Positions 1 through 6,097 of a DNA stretch of 9,711 nucleotides are shown here, one piece after another; position 1 is the first letter of the stretch, and every line of letters begins with the position of its first letter. The stretch is taken from the NCBI GenBank assembly GCA_019323665.1, contig JAHWHA010000081.1, forward strand, positions 1 to 9,711, written 5' to 3'. The notes under the pieces are model-generated. The model worked only from the letters and a program-made list of their open reading frames with translations, searched no databases and was not told the DNA's origin. Origin of the DNA: Candidatus Woesearchaeota archaeon (GTDB lineage Archaea; Nanobdellota; Nanobdellia; Woesearchaeales; JAGVZT01). A program made the position numbers and the translations under genes.

Positions 1-1402
1 AAAGGTCGCCTGAGCGCTTAAGCCTTTCGACTACCTCTTCTGTTTCACCTTCATCAATACCACGCTCTGCTGCATCTCTCAGCAACACATCAATTGGAAT
101 TGTTTTTCCAACCCTATTCTCAATCTCTGATATGAGCTCACGCACAAGAACAATCTTGCTTCTCTTTGTGGCAGCAACACCAGTAGCAATTCTGTCAATA
201 TCAATGCGGCCTGTTTCGTGATCAATCCCCACCTGTGTGAGACAGTAGTGCAGCAGGGCTATTGCACGCTTCGCATCATCCTTTGTTACTTGAGGTGAGA
301 GTCTTACTCTGGCGCTTGCCTCTGCCAATCTAACAAGTGCTTCAAGCTGTCTTGGGCTGATGGGGATGCTTCTTACAAGACCTTCCTCTGATGAGCCTCG
401 GTTGCGCAAGTCAACATAGTAGCGTCTTATCTCCTCAAGGGCATCTTTGGAAAGTACGGGAAATATGGTCTGTCTTGAAAATGCAATGTATTTCTTTATC
501 AGTTCACTGTCCACAGCAGGCTCCACAACCTCGAGGTTTTTATGGATCTCTAAAATAAAGGTAGCCATCTGCTCGTCAATATCAGGGTTTGGAAGGTCTT
601 TTATGGGGAAGATAAGGTCAAAGCGATTGATGAGTGTTGGGGGTAAATCAATCTGCTCTGCCAGCACTCCAAATGGATCGAATCTACCAAATTTGGGGTT
701 GGCAGCTGCGAGCACTGTGGTCTTTGCCAGCAGTGTTGCCTGGATATTGGCTTTTGAGACTGTGACTGTCTGCTGCTCAAGCGCCTCGTGCATTGCGCTT
801 CTGTCTTCTGCGCCCATCTTGTCAAGCTCATCTATACAGCATATCCCCTTGTTTGCCAGCACCAAGGCGCCAGCTTCAAGGGCATAGCCACGCATGAACT
901 CATCTTTTACAACACTTGCGGTCAATCCTACACCAGTTGCGCCTTTGCCTGATACATAAAGCCCTTTTGGGGCAATAACCTTGATTCTTCTGAGAAGCTG
1001 TGACTTGCCTGCTCCAGGATCACCAATCAAGAGAATATGCATATCTCCTCGTGTCACAACACCATCACTTCGCTTTTTCTGCACACCTGCAAAAAGCTGT
1101 AATAACAGGGCTTCTTTCACACGCTCATGTCCGTATATTGAGGGAGCTACTGATTGCACAAGCTTCTCGTACACTTCTGGATCATTGCTGAGTTCTTTGA
1201 TCTCTTGTTCTTCTTCATCGCTTATGCTTATCTGGGTGAAATCCTGTTCAAGCGCTGTGACATAGTTTGATTCAACCACAAGGTCATAGCGTGTTGATTT
1301 GCCCCCTGTGCGAAGGATAATAGGTACTTCTTTGATAATGCCCACAACAGAAACACGCGAACCTGGGTTTGTGCGGCGCTCTGTTATCGGACTCACGAGA
1401 TC
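1..1402 (-). CDS. mcm: MCM helicase, AAA+ part, 3' end beyond window
   Basis: Continuation of the MCM reading frame after the TAA, open to the window edge (467 codons, no further stop found). Numbered from the ATG at 1981, it holds Walker A GDPGAGKS (320-327, at 1001-1024), Walker B IDELDKM (383-389, at 815-835), sensor 1 AANP, and the arginine-finger segment INRFD with Arg453. A C-terminal winged-helix region ends at VVERLKRSGDL, so perhaps 10-20 residues lie outside. All catalytic residues are intact, so the ATPase has not decayed. If the TAA is genuine, a separate product could begin at GTG 1394-1396, but no Shine-Dalgarno lies just upstream and the protein would begin in mid-domain. A sequencing error or very recent mutation restoring one protein of about 670-680 aa is the simplest reading. 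Confidence 0.93.
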
Positions 1403-1981
1403 TTATTTGAGAAAAACACTGATACGTTTTGGTTGCTCACCTCCTTCAAGGTCTTCGGGTGCTTCTTCAAGCACAATGCGTTGCGCATCAACAAGCTCCT
1501 TGCTTATCAGCGCGAATTTTCCTTTTCTGCCGCACCCGCATCTTGTTGGCTCCTTGAATTTTGTGTCAAGCTGGAGTATACTGATAATGTTACCACATGC
1601 AGGGCATTCAAACTGTGATGCAACTACCTGCGGCCTCACATCAGATTTCTGCCTCACAAGTCCCTCAATAACCACAAGTTTTCCCAAATGCTTGCTTCTG
1701 ATGTCCCTGATGCGGATCATCTGCGTTTCAGTGAGGTTTGAGAAACGCACCCTGAAACGATGCTCACCAATGTCAAAGCTCTCAACTGCAAGCTCAGCAG
1801 CCTTTATCAGCTCTTCAGGCTGGTCTAAAAGGGCTTCAGAAAGCTCAGGGTCAAATTTGAGCAGTTCAGAGAAATCCACAACTAGGTAGTGTTTGCCAGA
1901 TTGGAGATTCTTGAGTATCTCTGCCTTATAGTTTGTCTCGAGGAACTCCTCAAATCTCTTTATCTGCTCTGAAGCATCCAT
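1403..1981 (-). CDS. mcm: MCM helicase, N-terminal part, ended by an in-frame TAA
   Basis: N-terminal domain of the replicative MCM helicase, the hexameric 3'-5' motor that unwinds DNA at the archaeal fork. The 192 residues contain the helical A domain (about 1-90) and the OB-fold region with a zinc-binding insertion: Cys126-x2-Cys129 and Cys148-x-Cys150, as in archaeal MCMs. The frame stops at TAA (1403-1405), directly after ISVFLK. Translation in the same frame continues as DLVSPITERR and runs through the whole AAA+ part, so this is one gene with a premature stop, not a natural N-terminal protein. The break falls inside the OB fold. Start: ATG at 1979-1981, preceded by AGAGGT. The gene lies 11 nt after the TBP stop, so it is probably co-transcribed with TBP. 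Family assignment is very sure; whether the stop is real is unknown. Confidence 0.93.
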   Translation of the reverse strand: MDASEQIKRFEEFLETNYKAEILKNLQSGKHYLVVDFSELLKFDPELSEALLDQPEELIKAAELAVESFDIGEHRFRVRFSNLTETQMIRIRDIRSKHLGKLVVIEGLVRQKSDVRPQVVASQFECPACGNIISILQLDTKFKEPTRCGCGRKGKFALISKELVDAQRIVLEEAPEDLEGGEQPKRISVFLK

Positions 1982-1992
1982 GATTACCTCTT

Positions 1993-2541
1993 TTACATCA
2001 CTTTCTTCAGATTTTTAATCAGCGTGTCAACCGCAGCATGTACCTCCTCTTCGCTCTTGGTGCCAGTGCACACAACCTTGCCATTGGTGAATAGCAGGAA
2101 TGTGGCCTTTGCATGCATCAGCTTATAGACAAGCCCAGGGAACTGCTCTGGCTCATATTCAGTGTTTTTAAGCTTCATTGCCAGGTTGTTGAGGTTTAAG
2201 TCCATCCCAACACTGCCGCTCGCCACAATGTTCTGTATTTCTATCTTAGGCTTGACAGTTATTTTAACATTTATCTTCTCAAGACTCTTGATGATCTTTT
2301 TTATGGATTCCTCAACTTTATCCATAGATTTTGCGCCTGTGCACACAACTTTTCCAGAGCTGAAGATTAAAGCGCTTGTCTTAGGGTCTTTTATCCTTAT
2401 AACAAGCCCAGGGAACTGCTCTGGGTTGTACTCAGTGTTTGGCAGCGTGGCAGCCATTTTTTCGAGCGGAATGTCTCGCTCAAGCGAGGTGCTCACAACA
2501 ATATTCACCACTCTGATATCTCTTTTCTCTGTTTTTGTCAT
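1993..2541 (-). CDS. tbp: TATA-box binding protein (TBP)
   Basis: General archaeal transcription factor that binds the TATA element and recruits TFB and RNA polymerase. The 182 residues are two direct repeats, about 10-90 and 100-180. Each carries the signature N-T-E-Y-x-P-E-Q-F-P-G-L-V followed by F-x-x-G-K-V-V-C-T-G, typical of the TBP saddle. Length is normal for the family, and there is no acidic C-terminal tail of the kind many archaeal TBPs have. Start: ATG at 2539-2541, with AAGGGGGT (2548-2555) six bases upstream as ribosome binding site. The stop TAA is 11 nt before the MCM start, and MCM's ribosome binding site follows at once, so the two are probably one transcript. Two TATA boxes lie upstream, so feedback by TBP on its own promoter is possible but not shown. 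Confidence 0.97.
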   Translation of the reverse strand: MTKTEKRDIRVVNIVVSTSLERDIPLEKMAATLPNTEYNPEQFPGLVIRIKDPKTSALIFSSGKVVCTGAKSMDKVEESIKKIIKSLEKINVKITVKPKIEIQNIVASGSVGMDLNLNNLAMKLKNTEYEPEQFPGLVYKLMHAKATFLLFTNGKVVCTGTKSEEEVHAAVDTLIKNLKKVM

Positions 2542-2595
2542 TTGTATACCCCCTTATTGATAGTTGATCTTCAGAAAATTGACTTCTGAGGTGGG

Positions 2596-2623
2596 TTTAT
2601 AAATGAAGCAAGATTTATAAATG
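2596..2623 (-). promoter_or_regulatory. Tandem TATA boxes of the TBP-MCM operon
   Basis: TTTATAAA occurs at 2596-2603 and again at 2614-2621, as two copies of the 10-mer TTTATAAATG (plus-strand reading) spaced 18 bp apart. Read on the minus strand they would place transcript starts near 2574 and 2592, giving leaders of about 33 and 51 nt that include the Shine-Dalgarno at 2548-2555. TTTATAAA is palindromic, so direction comes only from the downstream gene. The 18-bp spacing suggests either two start sites or cooperative binding. Confidence 0.7.
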
Positions 2624-2664
2624 CTGTTGTTTTTAAATGATATTTAAATAACTTATATTTCTTA

Positions 2665-2737
2665 GCATATATGCCCCCAATATTTCCAGTGGAGAATTGG
2701 GGTTTTAGGGGTCTAAATTGCTATTTCTTGGGGTTTT
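2665..2737. other. Palindrome, strong hairpin and G-tract repeats
   Basis: GCATATATGC (2665-2674) is a perfect palindrome. It is followed by a hairpin with arms 2675-2687 and 2691-2702: CCCCAAT pairs with ATTGGGG, then after one bulged A, TTTCC pairs with GGAGA, loop AGT. The hairpin is followed by TTTT (2703-2706), so on the plus strand it resembles an intrinsic terminator, yet no plus-strand gene precedes it. The 10-mer TTGGGGTTTT occurs at 2697-2706 and 2728-2737, with another GGGG at 2708-2711. Three G4 tracts plus GGG at 2789-2791 could in principle form a long-loop G-quadruplex. No coding frame explains this stretch. The structure is seen directly; its role is unknown. Confidence 0.5.
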
Positions 2738-2819
2738 GAGATTTTTTGATATAAGAAAGCCTTGGTTTCATGTGAAAGATTATATATAGGGTCTTGGAAT
2801 TTAGGAGTTTTTACCAATA

Positions 2820-2828
2820 TTTATATAG
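2820..2828 (+). promoter_or_regulatory. TATA box for the candidate H/ACA RNA
   Basis: TTTATATAG is centred about 26 bp before the base of the H/ACA-like stem at 2852, the standard archaeal TATA-to-start distance. A second TATA-like run, TATATATAG, lies at 2781-2789 and would start a transcript near 2810. Confidence 0.6.
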
Positions 2829-2849
2829 CCAAGAAGGGTTTCTTTCAGA

Positions 2850-2911
2850 TTGCCCAGCATGGTGTTGCCCAGTTGAGCAGTGATACTGGGAATTAGTGTT
2901 GGGCTACATCT
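2850..2911 (+). ncRNA. Candidate H/ACA box pseudouridylation guide RNA
   Basis: Single-hairpin RNA fitting the archaeal H/ACA design, which guides Cbf5-Nop10-Gar1-L7Ae to convert uridine to pseudouridine in rRNA or tRNA. Lower stem of 8 bp: GCCCAGCA (2852-2859) with TGTTGGGC (2897-2904). Internal pocket: 2860-2867 on the 5' side and 2891-2896 on the 3' side. Upper stem of 6 bp: CCCAGT (2868-2873) with ACTGGG (2885-2890). The apex is a K-loop for L7Ae: TGA (2874-2876), GCAGT, GAT (2882-2884). ACA is at 2906-2908. The pocket-to-ACA distance is 15 nt and the pocket-to-K-loop stem is 6 bp, both within the known rules (14-16 nt; 5-6 bp). The pocket predicts a target shaped CUAAUU-U-N-CAACACCA, though only part of it need pair. 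I could not match it to a site. Exact ends are estimated. Confidence 0.72.
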
Positions 2912-2949
2912 TGACACAGAATCTATTGATTGTTCCAAATTGCCAACCT

Positions 2950-2972
2950 AATAACTTCTAAGAATTGTTATT
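2950..2972. other. Weak AT-rich inverted repeat after the H/ACA candidate
   Basis: AATAAC (2950-2955) and GTTATT (2967-2972) form 6 bp, with a further TTC/GAA pairing inside. It lies 40 nt after the ACA box. It could help end or process the RNA, but it is AT-rich, weak, and has no T-run directly after it. Confidence 0.2.
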
Positions 2973-3013
2973 GTATACTAGGATTTAAACGAGTTATATT
3001 GTTAAAAGTCAGG

Positions 3014-3214
3014 TTATGGTTGAGCAGCTGAATATTGTGCCACGAGTGGCTTAGAAGGTGCGTATAAACACAATGGATGACCCCAATCATCAAAACGAAG
3101 AATATATTCATTTAATGACGTTTCAGGGCCAAATGGATCTTCTAACTTATGCCCAGTTGTTTCTTTAGGACTATTCGGGGCACCTTGTGCTAAAATCAAA
3201 TCAAGATCTGCCAT
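3014..3214 (-). CDS. Possible small protein, 66 aa, unknown
   Basis: I do not recognise this protein. It is acidic, soluble-looking, with one Trp and one Cys (segment RFDDWGHPLCLYAP, near residues 40-53) and many prolines. In favour of a real gene: it fills a gap between divergent genes, its base composition is richer in GC than the flanking AT-rich DNA, and a TATA-like TTATAG (3238-3243, read on the minus strand) lies about 26 bp before the ATG, as for a leaderless gene. Against: no Shine-Dalgarno, no known domain, and codon use (CGT, CAA, TTA) that differs somewhat from the AGA/AGG- and GAG-rich neighbours. A lineage-specific or recently acquired gene, or a chance frame, are both possible. 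Confidence 0.42.
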   Translation of the reverse strand: MADLDLILAQGAPNSPKETTGHKLEDPFGPETSLNEYILRFDDWGHPLCLYAPSKPLVAQYSAAQP

Positions 3215-3247
3215 ATAAAATAGTAATCAATATATACTATAATTACA

Positions 3248-3269
3248 TTATGTTAAAAAAATAACATAA
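3248..3269. promoter_or_regulatory. Operator-like inverted repeat before the winged-helix/ACT gene
   Basis: TTATGTTA (3248-3255) and TAACATAA (3262-3269) are exact reverse complements around an A6 spacer. The centre is about 27 bp before the ATG at 3286, where a TATA box would sit for a start at or near the ATG, so a bound regulator could block TBP. The downstream gene has a probable winged-helix and ligand-binding ACT domains, so autoregulation is an attractive but unproven idea. Confidence 0.5.
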
Positions 3270-3285
3270 AATTTAGGGTGATGTT

Positions 3286-3951
3286 ATGGTCACAGTAGCA
3301 CATTTAACAAAGAAAATATTAGCAGAAAGGCCATTTATTTTAGATGCTCTTGATAAGGAGCTGATAAATGTTGGAGCACTTGCAGATTATATTAAACCGG
3401 AGATTGAGAAAGAGCTTAAGACAAAGGTTAAGAGCTCTGCAATATCAATGGCAATTAGGAGATATGTTGAGCAGGGGCTGCGAAATATCAAAGTGATAAA
3501 GCTCTCAAGCAGAGCAGATGTTCTTGTGAAATCAAACCTTTTTGCCATCTCCATTGTAAAATCACCCAGCGTGTACAAGAAGCTAATGAGCCTTTATGGT
3601 GTTGTTGATTTTGAGCAAGGAGATACACTCAACATTATCCAGGGAAATTACGAGATACTGATTCTTGTTAATGACAAGTATAGTAAGAGGTTCTTGGAGA
3701 TTTTGAAGGGTGAAACTGTAAAAGCTAAAAGAGATAAAATATCGTCAATCTCAATTAAAATTCCTTCGGAGTGCCTAGAAAATCCTGGGTTTTATTTTAC
3801 AATCACCAAGATATTGGCAATGGAGAACATCCCAATATATGAACTGGTAAACACAGAGACAGAAGCAACATTTATTCTTGCTGACAAGGACATAGCCAGA
3901 GCATATGAGCTGTTGCGTAAAGAGATTATAGTGCAATATTATGAGAAATGA
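3286..3951 (+). CDS. Winged-helix plus ACT-domain protein, putative regulator
   Basis: A 221-aa soluble protein. Residues about 15-65 look like a small winged-helix DNA-binding domain (helical, with SSAISMAIRRYVEQ as a possible recognition helix). Residues about 85-140 and 153-215 each read as an ACT-type beta-alpha-beta-beta-alpha-beta unit. The second is clearest: SISIKIPSECLENPGFYFTI, then NIPIYELVNTETEATFILADKD. ACT domains bind small ligands, often amino acids, so a ligand-sensing regulator is the likely role, but no target is visible. Start: ATG at 3286, with GGTGAT (3277-3282) as ribosome binding site three bases upstream. An inverted repeat at 3248-3269 may be its operator. Domain reading is by eye, and the exact family is uncertain. 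Confidence 0.82.
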   Translation: MVTVAHLTKKILAERPFILDALDKELINVGALADYIKPEIEKELKTKVKSSAISMAIRRYVEQGLRNIKVIKLSSRADVLVKSNLFAISIVKSPSVYKKLMSLYGVVDFEQGDTLNIIQGNYEILILVNDKYSKRFLEILKGETVKAKRDKISSISIKIPSECLENPGFYFTITKILAMENIPIYELVNTETEATFILADKDIARAYELLRKEIIVQYYEK

Positions 3952-4026
3952 AATAACTTGAAAAAACAGGTTCAAATTTATTTGAAATTCACAAAATTGG
4001 GTGCTTATTCTTGAAAGCACAATTTA

Positions 4027-4034
4027 TTTATATT
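4027..4034 (+). promoter_or_regulatory. TATA box of the 98-aa gene
   Basis: TTTATATT is centred about 25 bp before the ATG at 4055, with no Shine-Dalgarno between. This fits a leaderless transcript and supports the chosen start. Confidence 0.55.
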
Positions 4035-4054
4035 TTGTTTAGTTTCTCATAACC

Positions 4055-4351
4055 ATGCCAAGTGCAACATATTATTTGAAGAAATGCTTACAAGCAGCCC
4101 ATTGTGGAGATAATACGAAATTGTTAAGTGAAATTGCCAGATATGAAACTTTTGCAGGGAGAGAAATAGCAGAAAGTTCCATCCAAAAATTGTATGAAAT
4201 TCTTGCTGAAAATATTGAGCATAATATTAGAAGAGATATATATTTTGGATTGGGAACTGATGAAAATCCAAGATATTCAAGGCAGGACTTGGTCAAAGCC
4301 CATCGTAATCTTGAAATATTGCTTGAAATAAAACCAGCATGGCTCTATTAG
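4055..4351 (+). CDS. Uncharacterised 98-aa helical protein
   Basis: Not recognised. The sequence is soluble and mostly helical (segments about 5-35, 36-60 and 77-95), with two cysteines (Cys11, Cys17) and no membrane segment or signal peptide. The frame looks coding: regular composition, and AGA/AGG and AAA codons like its neighbours. The TATA box at 4027-4034 puts the transcript start on the ATG, as for other plus-strand genes here. It lies downstream of the winged-helix/ACT gene but has its own promoter, and it converges on the minus-strand tRNA gene, whose 3' end is only 23 nt away. It could be a lineage-restricted protein. Confidence 0.65.
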   Translation: MPSATYYLKKCLQAAHCGDNTKLLSEIARYETFAGREIAESSIQKLYEILAENIEHNIRRDIYFGLGTDENPRYSRQDLVKAHRNLEILLEIKPAWLY

Positions 4352-4387
4352 TTTTATTAATATCCTAATGAAATACGGCTGCCGGGA

Positions 4388-4446
4388 CTTTCGCCAGCAG
4401 AGCCCATCTATTACCTCTTTTTGTATAAATAACAGGCTCAGGCTGA
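4388..4446 (-). other. tRNA intron 2, non-canonical T-loop site 59/60 (59 nt)
   Basis: Exon T-stem CCGGG/CCCGG is followed by the four-base helix TTCG (4449-4452) with CGAA (4390-4393), and three-base bulges AA|T and AG|T. The intron stem is CAGC/GCTG then GAGCC/GGCTC, with one extra G beside the bulge, so this side is slightly relaxed. Cutting after the second base of each bulge restores the loop TTCGAAT. Confidence 0.85.
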
Positions 4447-4467
4447 TTCGAACCCGGGTTGCAACCG

Positions 4468-4555
4468 TTCTCCAGTTTTATAATCAATGAGGGGGGCTAA
4501 GCGAACCTTGTGAGCGCATTCCGCCCAAGTTTTGATCAAACTTTTTTGAAAAGTT
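4468..4555 (-). other. tRNA intron 1, canonical site 37/38 (88 nt)
   Basis: The bulge-helix-bulge is complete. Exon stem CAACC/GGTTG is followed by the four-base helix CTCC (bases 32-35) with GGAG (4470-4473), three-base bulges CA|A and AA|C, and then a weak intron stem of TTTT/AAAA. Cutting after the second base of each bulge gives the loop CUCCCAC. The intron has an inner hairpin (AAGTTT/AAACTT) and a GGGC/GCCC stem. I found no good C/D or H/ACA motif in it. Confidence 0.85.
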
Positions 4556-4717
4556 TGGGAGGGTTGAGTCTTGCCACTTGACCACAGCCGTGTGGATAGT
4601 ATGATTAACTAATAACCAACATGCCCCAATGGTTGCTTTAGTTTATGTGTATTAATATTTTATTGTGGTTTGGAATAAGATTTGGTTACCACTGTACAAG
4701 AGGAATAAGTGGAAAGG

Positions 4718-4725
4718 TTTAAATA
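4718..4725 (+). promoter_or_regulatory. BRE/TATA promoter of the 449-aa gene
   Basis: TTTAAATA is preceded by a purine-rich GGAAAGG (4711-4717, BRE-like). Its centre is about 26 bp before the ATG at 4748, and there is no Shine-Dalgarno, so the transcript is probably leaderless. I saw nothing else in 4592-4710. Confidence 0.65.
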
Positions 4726-4747
4726 AATTAAATCCTATCTAATTAAC

Positions 4748-6097
4748 ATGAGATCTGTTGACTTTACTGATAGTGAAGCAACTTATACCAGGATATTCCC
4801 AAATCAGATGATCAGGATAGCCTTGGTGAATGGGCTGAATCATCATGTTAGTGAGTGTAGTGATAGATACCTGGCAGCTGTGAGATATTTCACTAGATTT
4901 GAGGTTCCAAGGAGAATAGAGGATTGTCGCTCAATTATGAGCCAGGCTACAAATACACCAAACCAGACAAAATACCTTGATGATCTGCTCACCCAACTTG
5001 ACTACAGAAGCCAGCTGTGGACACAGTTTGATTATCCGCTTTTAGAAGAAGCAGGCTTTGTGAGGGAGGTTGATTCACTGGAGGGTTTGTTAAGAGCAGC
5101 CCATGAATATGATCCCACAGTTGTGTATTGCTTTCGAGGAGATATTCTGGACCCGGATAAGGATTTCCTGAAACATGTTGATTGGAGAAACAGGCTGAGG
5201 CTTAATTCAAAACAGGTGGTTTACAGGTTTTCTGTGGACAAAGGATTTGATTTACCCAGCAGTTTTCTCAGGTTTGGAAAGCTTACAACAGCAGCGTTAG
5301 CAAAGCTGGATCTTTTTGGATTTACATTTATTGAAGCCTTCAGAGCAGGTATTAATTGTATCAGCAAGACCAGTATGCGCAACGAGGTATACACAACACT
5401 CTCTTTCAGAAACCCAACAACAAGAGACCAGACTAGATTCCACATTCATGATTTTGTTGAGGCACTCGAGCATTTTATTCACAGAAGGACTGTTACAGGT
5501 GAAGAAATCCGCTTCCCAATGGATGAGCCCGAGAGATATGCTAGAACTGAGCTTGCGCACATTCCAAAGAGAAAACCAGGTGATGCACCTCACCCTTTTA
5601 ATGAGGTTGAAGTGCACTATATGCCTAATTTTGGCTCTGGCAGAGAAGCATATGACTGGATGTATGTGCAACCAAGATGCAACTGCCAGCACGGCTTTAA
5701 TCTGAGAAATTTCCAAGACACTCTTCGTGGCTCAAAGAGGGTGGTGTGGTCAGGCGAAACACATTTCTTTGAATTGGTACTACATCTCTTATCAGATAAG
5801 GAGAGCGTCAGAGGCTGGAAAAACCCGAAAAACCTTGTACCAATTGCCCGAGAGAGCACAGTTAGGTTAGTTGACATGCTTAGGTATAATGTGTACAGGG
5901 AAGTACCAACAACACGAGGTTTAAGGAGAAGAGGGCTAAGCGAAATCCATATTGAAGCTGTGCTCTTTGAGCTGGCAAAAAGGAGTTCTTATGAGAAGAT
6001 GTTCTATCCGGTCAATGAAATCCCAGATAATATTGAGGCTTTTGGCTACACTCTTAGGCCTATTTATATAAGACCCCCTTCAAGAATGAGAATCTAA
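4748..6097 (+). CDS. Uncharacterised 449-aa protein with a Cys/His cluster
   Basis: Not recognised as any named family. It is a full-length, well-behaved soluble protein without signal peptide or membrane helices, rich in Arg and aromatic residues. Histidines and cysteines gather in the middle: His232, His234, His242, His245, His282, His290, then CNCQHGF with Cys311, Cys313 and His315. This could bind metal, but no known catalytic motif is evident. The start at ATG 4748 is fixed by the TATA box 26 bp upstream. It ends tail-to-tail with the PRC-barrel gene, the two stop codons overlapping at 6095-6096. It shows no mobile-element features. Confidence 0.8.
   Translation: MRSVDFTDSEATYTRIFPNQMIRIALVNGLNHHVSECSDRYLAAVRYFTRFEVPRRIEDCRSIMSQATNTPNQTKYLDDLLTQLDYRSQLWTQFDYPLLEEAGFVREVDSLEGLLRAAHEYDPTVVYCFRGDILDPDKDFLKHVDWRNRLRLNSKQVVYRFSVDKGFDLPSSFLRFGKLTTAALAKLDLFGFTFIEAFRAGINCISKTSMRNEVYTTLSFRNPTTRDQTRFHIHDFVEALEHFIHRRTVTGEEIRFPMDEPERYARTELAHIPKRKPGDAPHPFNEVEVHYMPNFGSGREAYDWMYVQPRCNCQHGFNLRNFQDTLRGSKRVVWSGETHFFELVLHLLSDKESVRGWKNPKNLVPIARESTVRLVDMLRYNVYREVPTTRGLRRRGLSEIHIEAVLFELAKRSSYEKMFYPVNEIPDNIEAFGYTLRPIYIRPPSRMRI

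Larger units (their letters stand above)
4374..4591 (-). tRNA. tRNA-Gly(CCC) with two introns
   Basis: The mature tRNA is 71 nt after removal of two introns. Acceptor stem: ACGGCTG (4585-4591) pairs fully with CAGCCGT (4375-4381), with A73 at 4374 and no encoded CCA. The D-arm holds G18G19, A14 and A21. Anticodon arm: CAACC (4562-4566), loop C-U-CCC-A-C, GGTTG (4462-4466). Variable region CAAC. T-arm: CCGGG (4453-4457), loop TTCGAAT, CCCGG (4382-4386). Anticodon CCC (4557-4559) reads the glycine codon GGG. Without the second intron the T-stem and acceptor cannot form, which is why a plain scan might miss the gene. The A1-U72 pair is unusual for tRNA-Gly. It diverges from the 449-aa gene at 4748. 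Confidence 0.9.

Noticed and set aside
447..887. 146-aa plus-strand open frame
   Set aside because: Shadow of the AAA+ part of MCM. It has a Ser/Ala-rich, low-information sequence and no promoter.
1431..1438. GGAGGTGA, a perfect Shine-Dalgarno, 26 nt before the MCM stop codon
   Set aside because: No ATG, GTG or TTG follows at a useful distance. It simply encodes Gly-Gly-Glu, so it does not support a separate start for the AAA+ half.
1299..1889. 196-aa plus-strand open frame
   Set aside because: It lies opposite MCM, which has clear motifs. The Ser-rich product has no family features and is a shadow of the real gene.
4468..4555. Box C/D guide RNA within tRNA intron 1, as in the tRNA-Trp intron of some euryarchaea
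   Set aside because: TTGATCA and TTGATTA only loosely resemble box C, and no CUGA box D sits at the right place.
4374..4591. Split or permuted tRNA, suggested at first because the T-stem does not pair with the sequence next to it
   Set aside because: All parts are present in normal order, and a bulge-helix-bulge intron in the T-loop explains the gap fully.
5316..5705. 129-aa plus-strand open frame inside the 449-aa gene
   Set aside because: Different frame of a gene that has its own promoter and continuous coding character, and no ribosome binding site.
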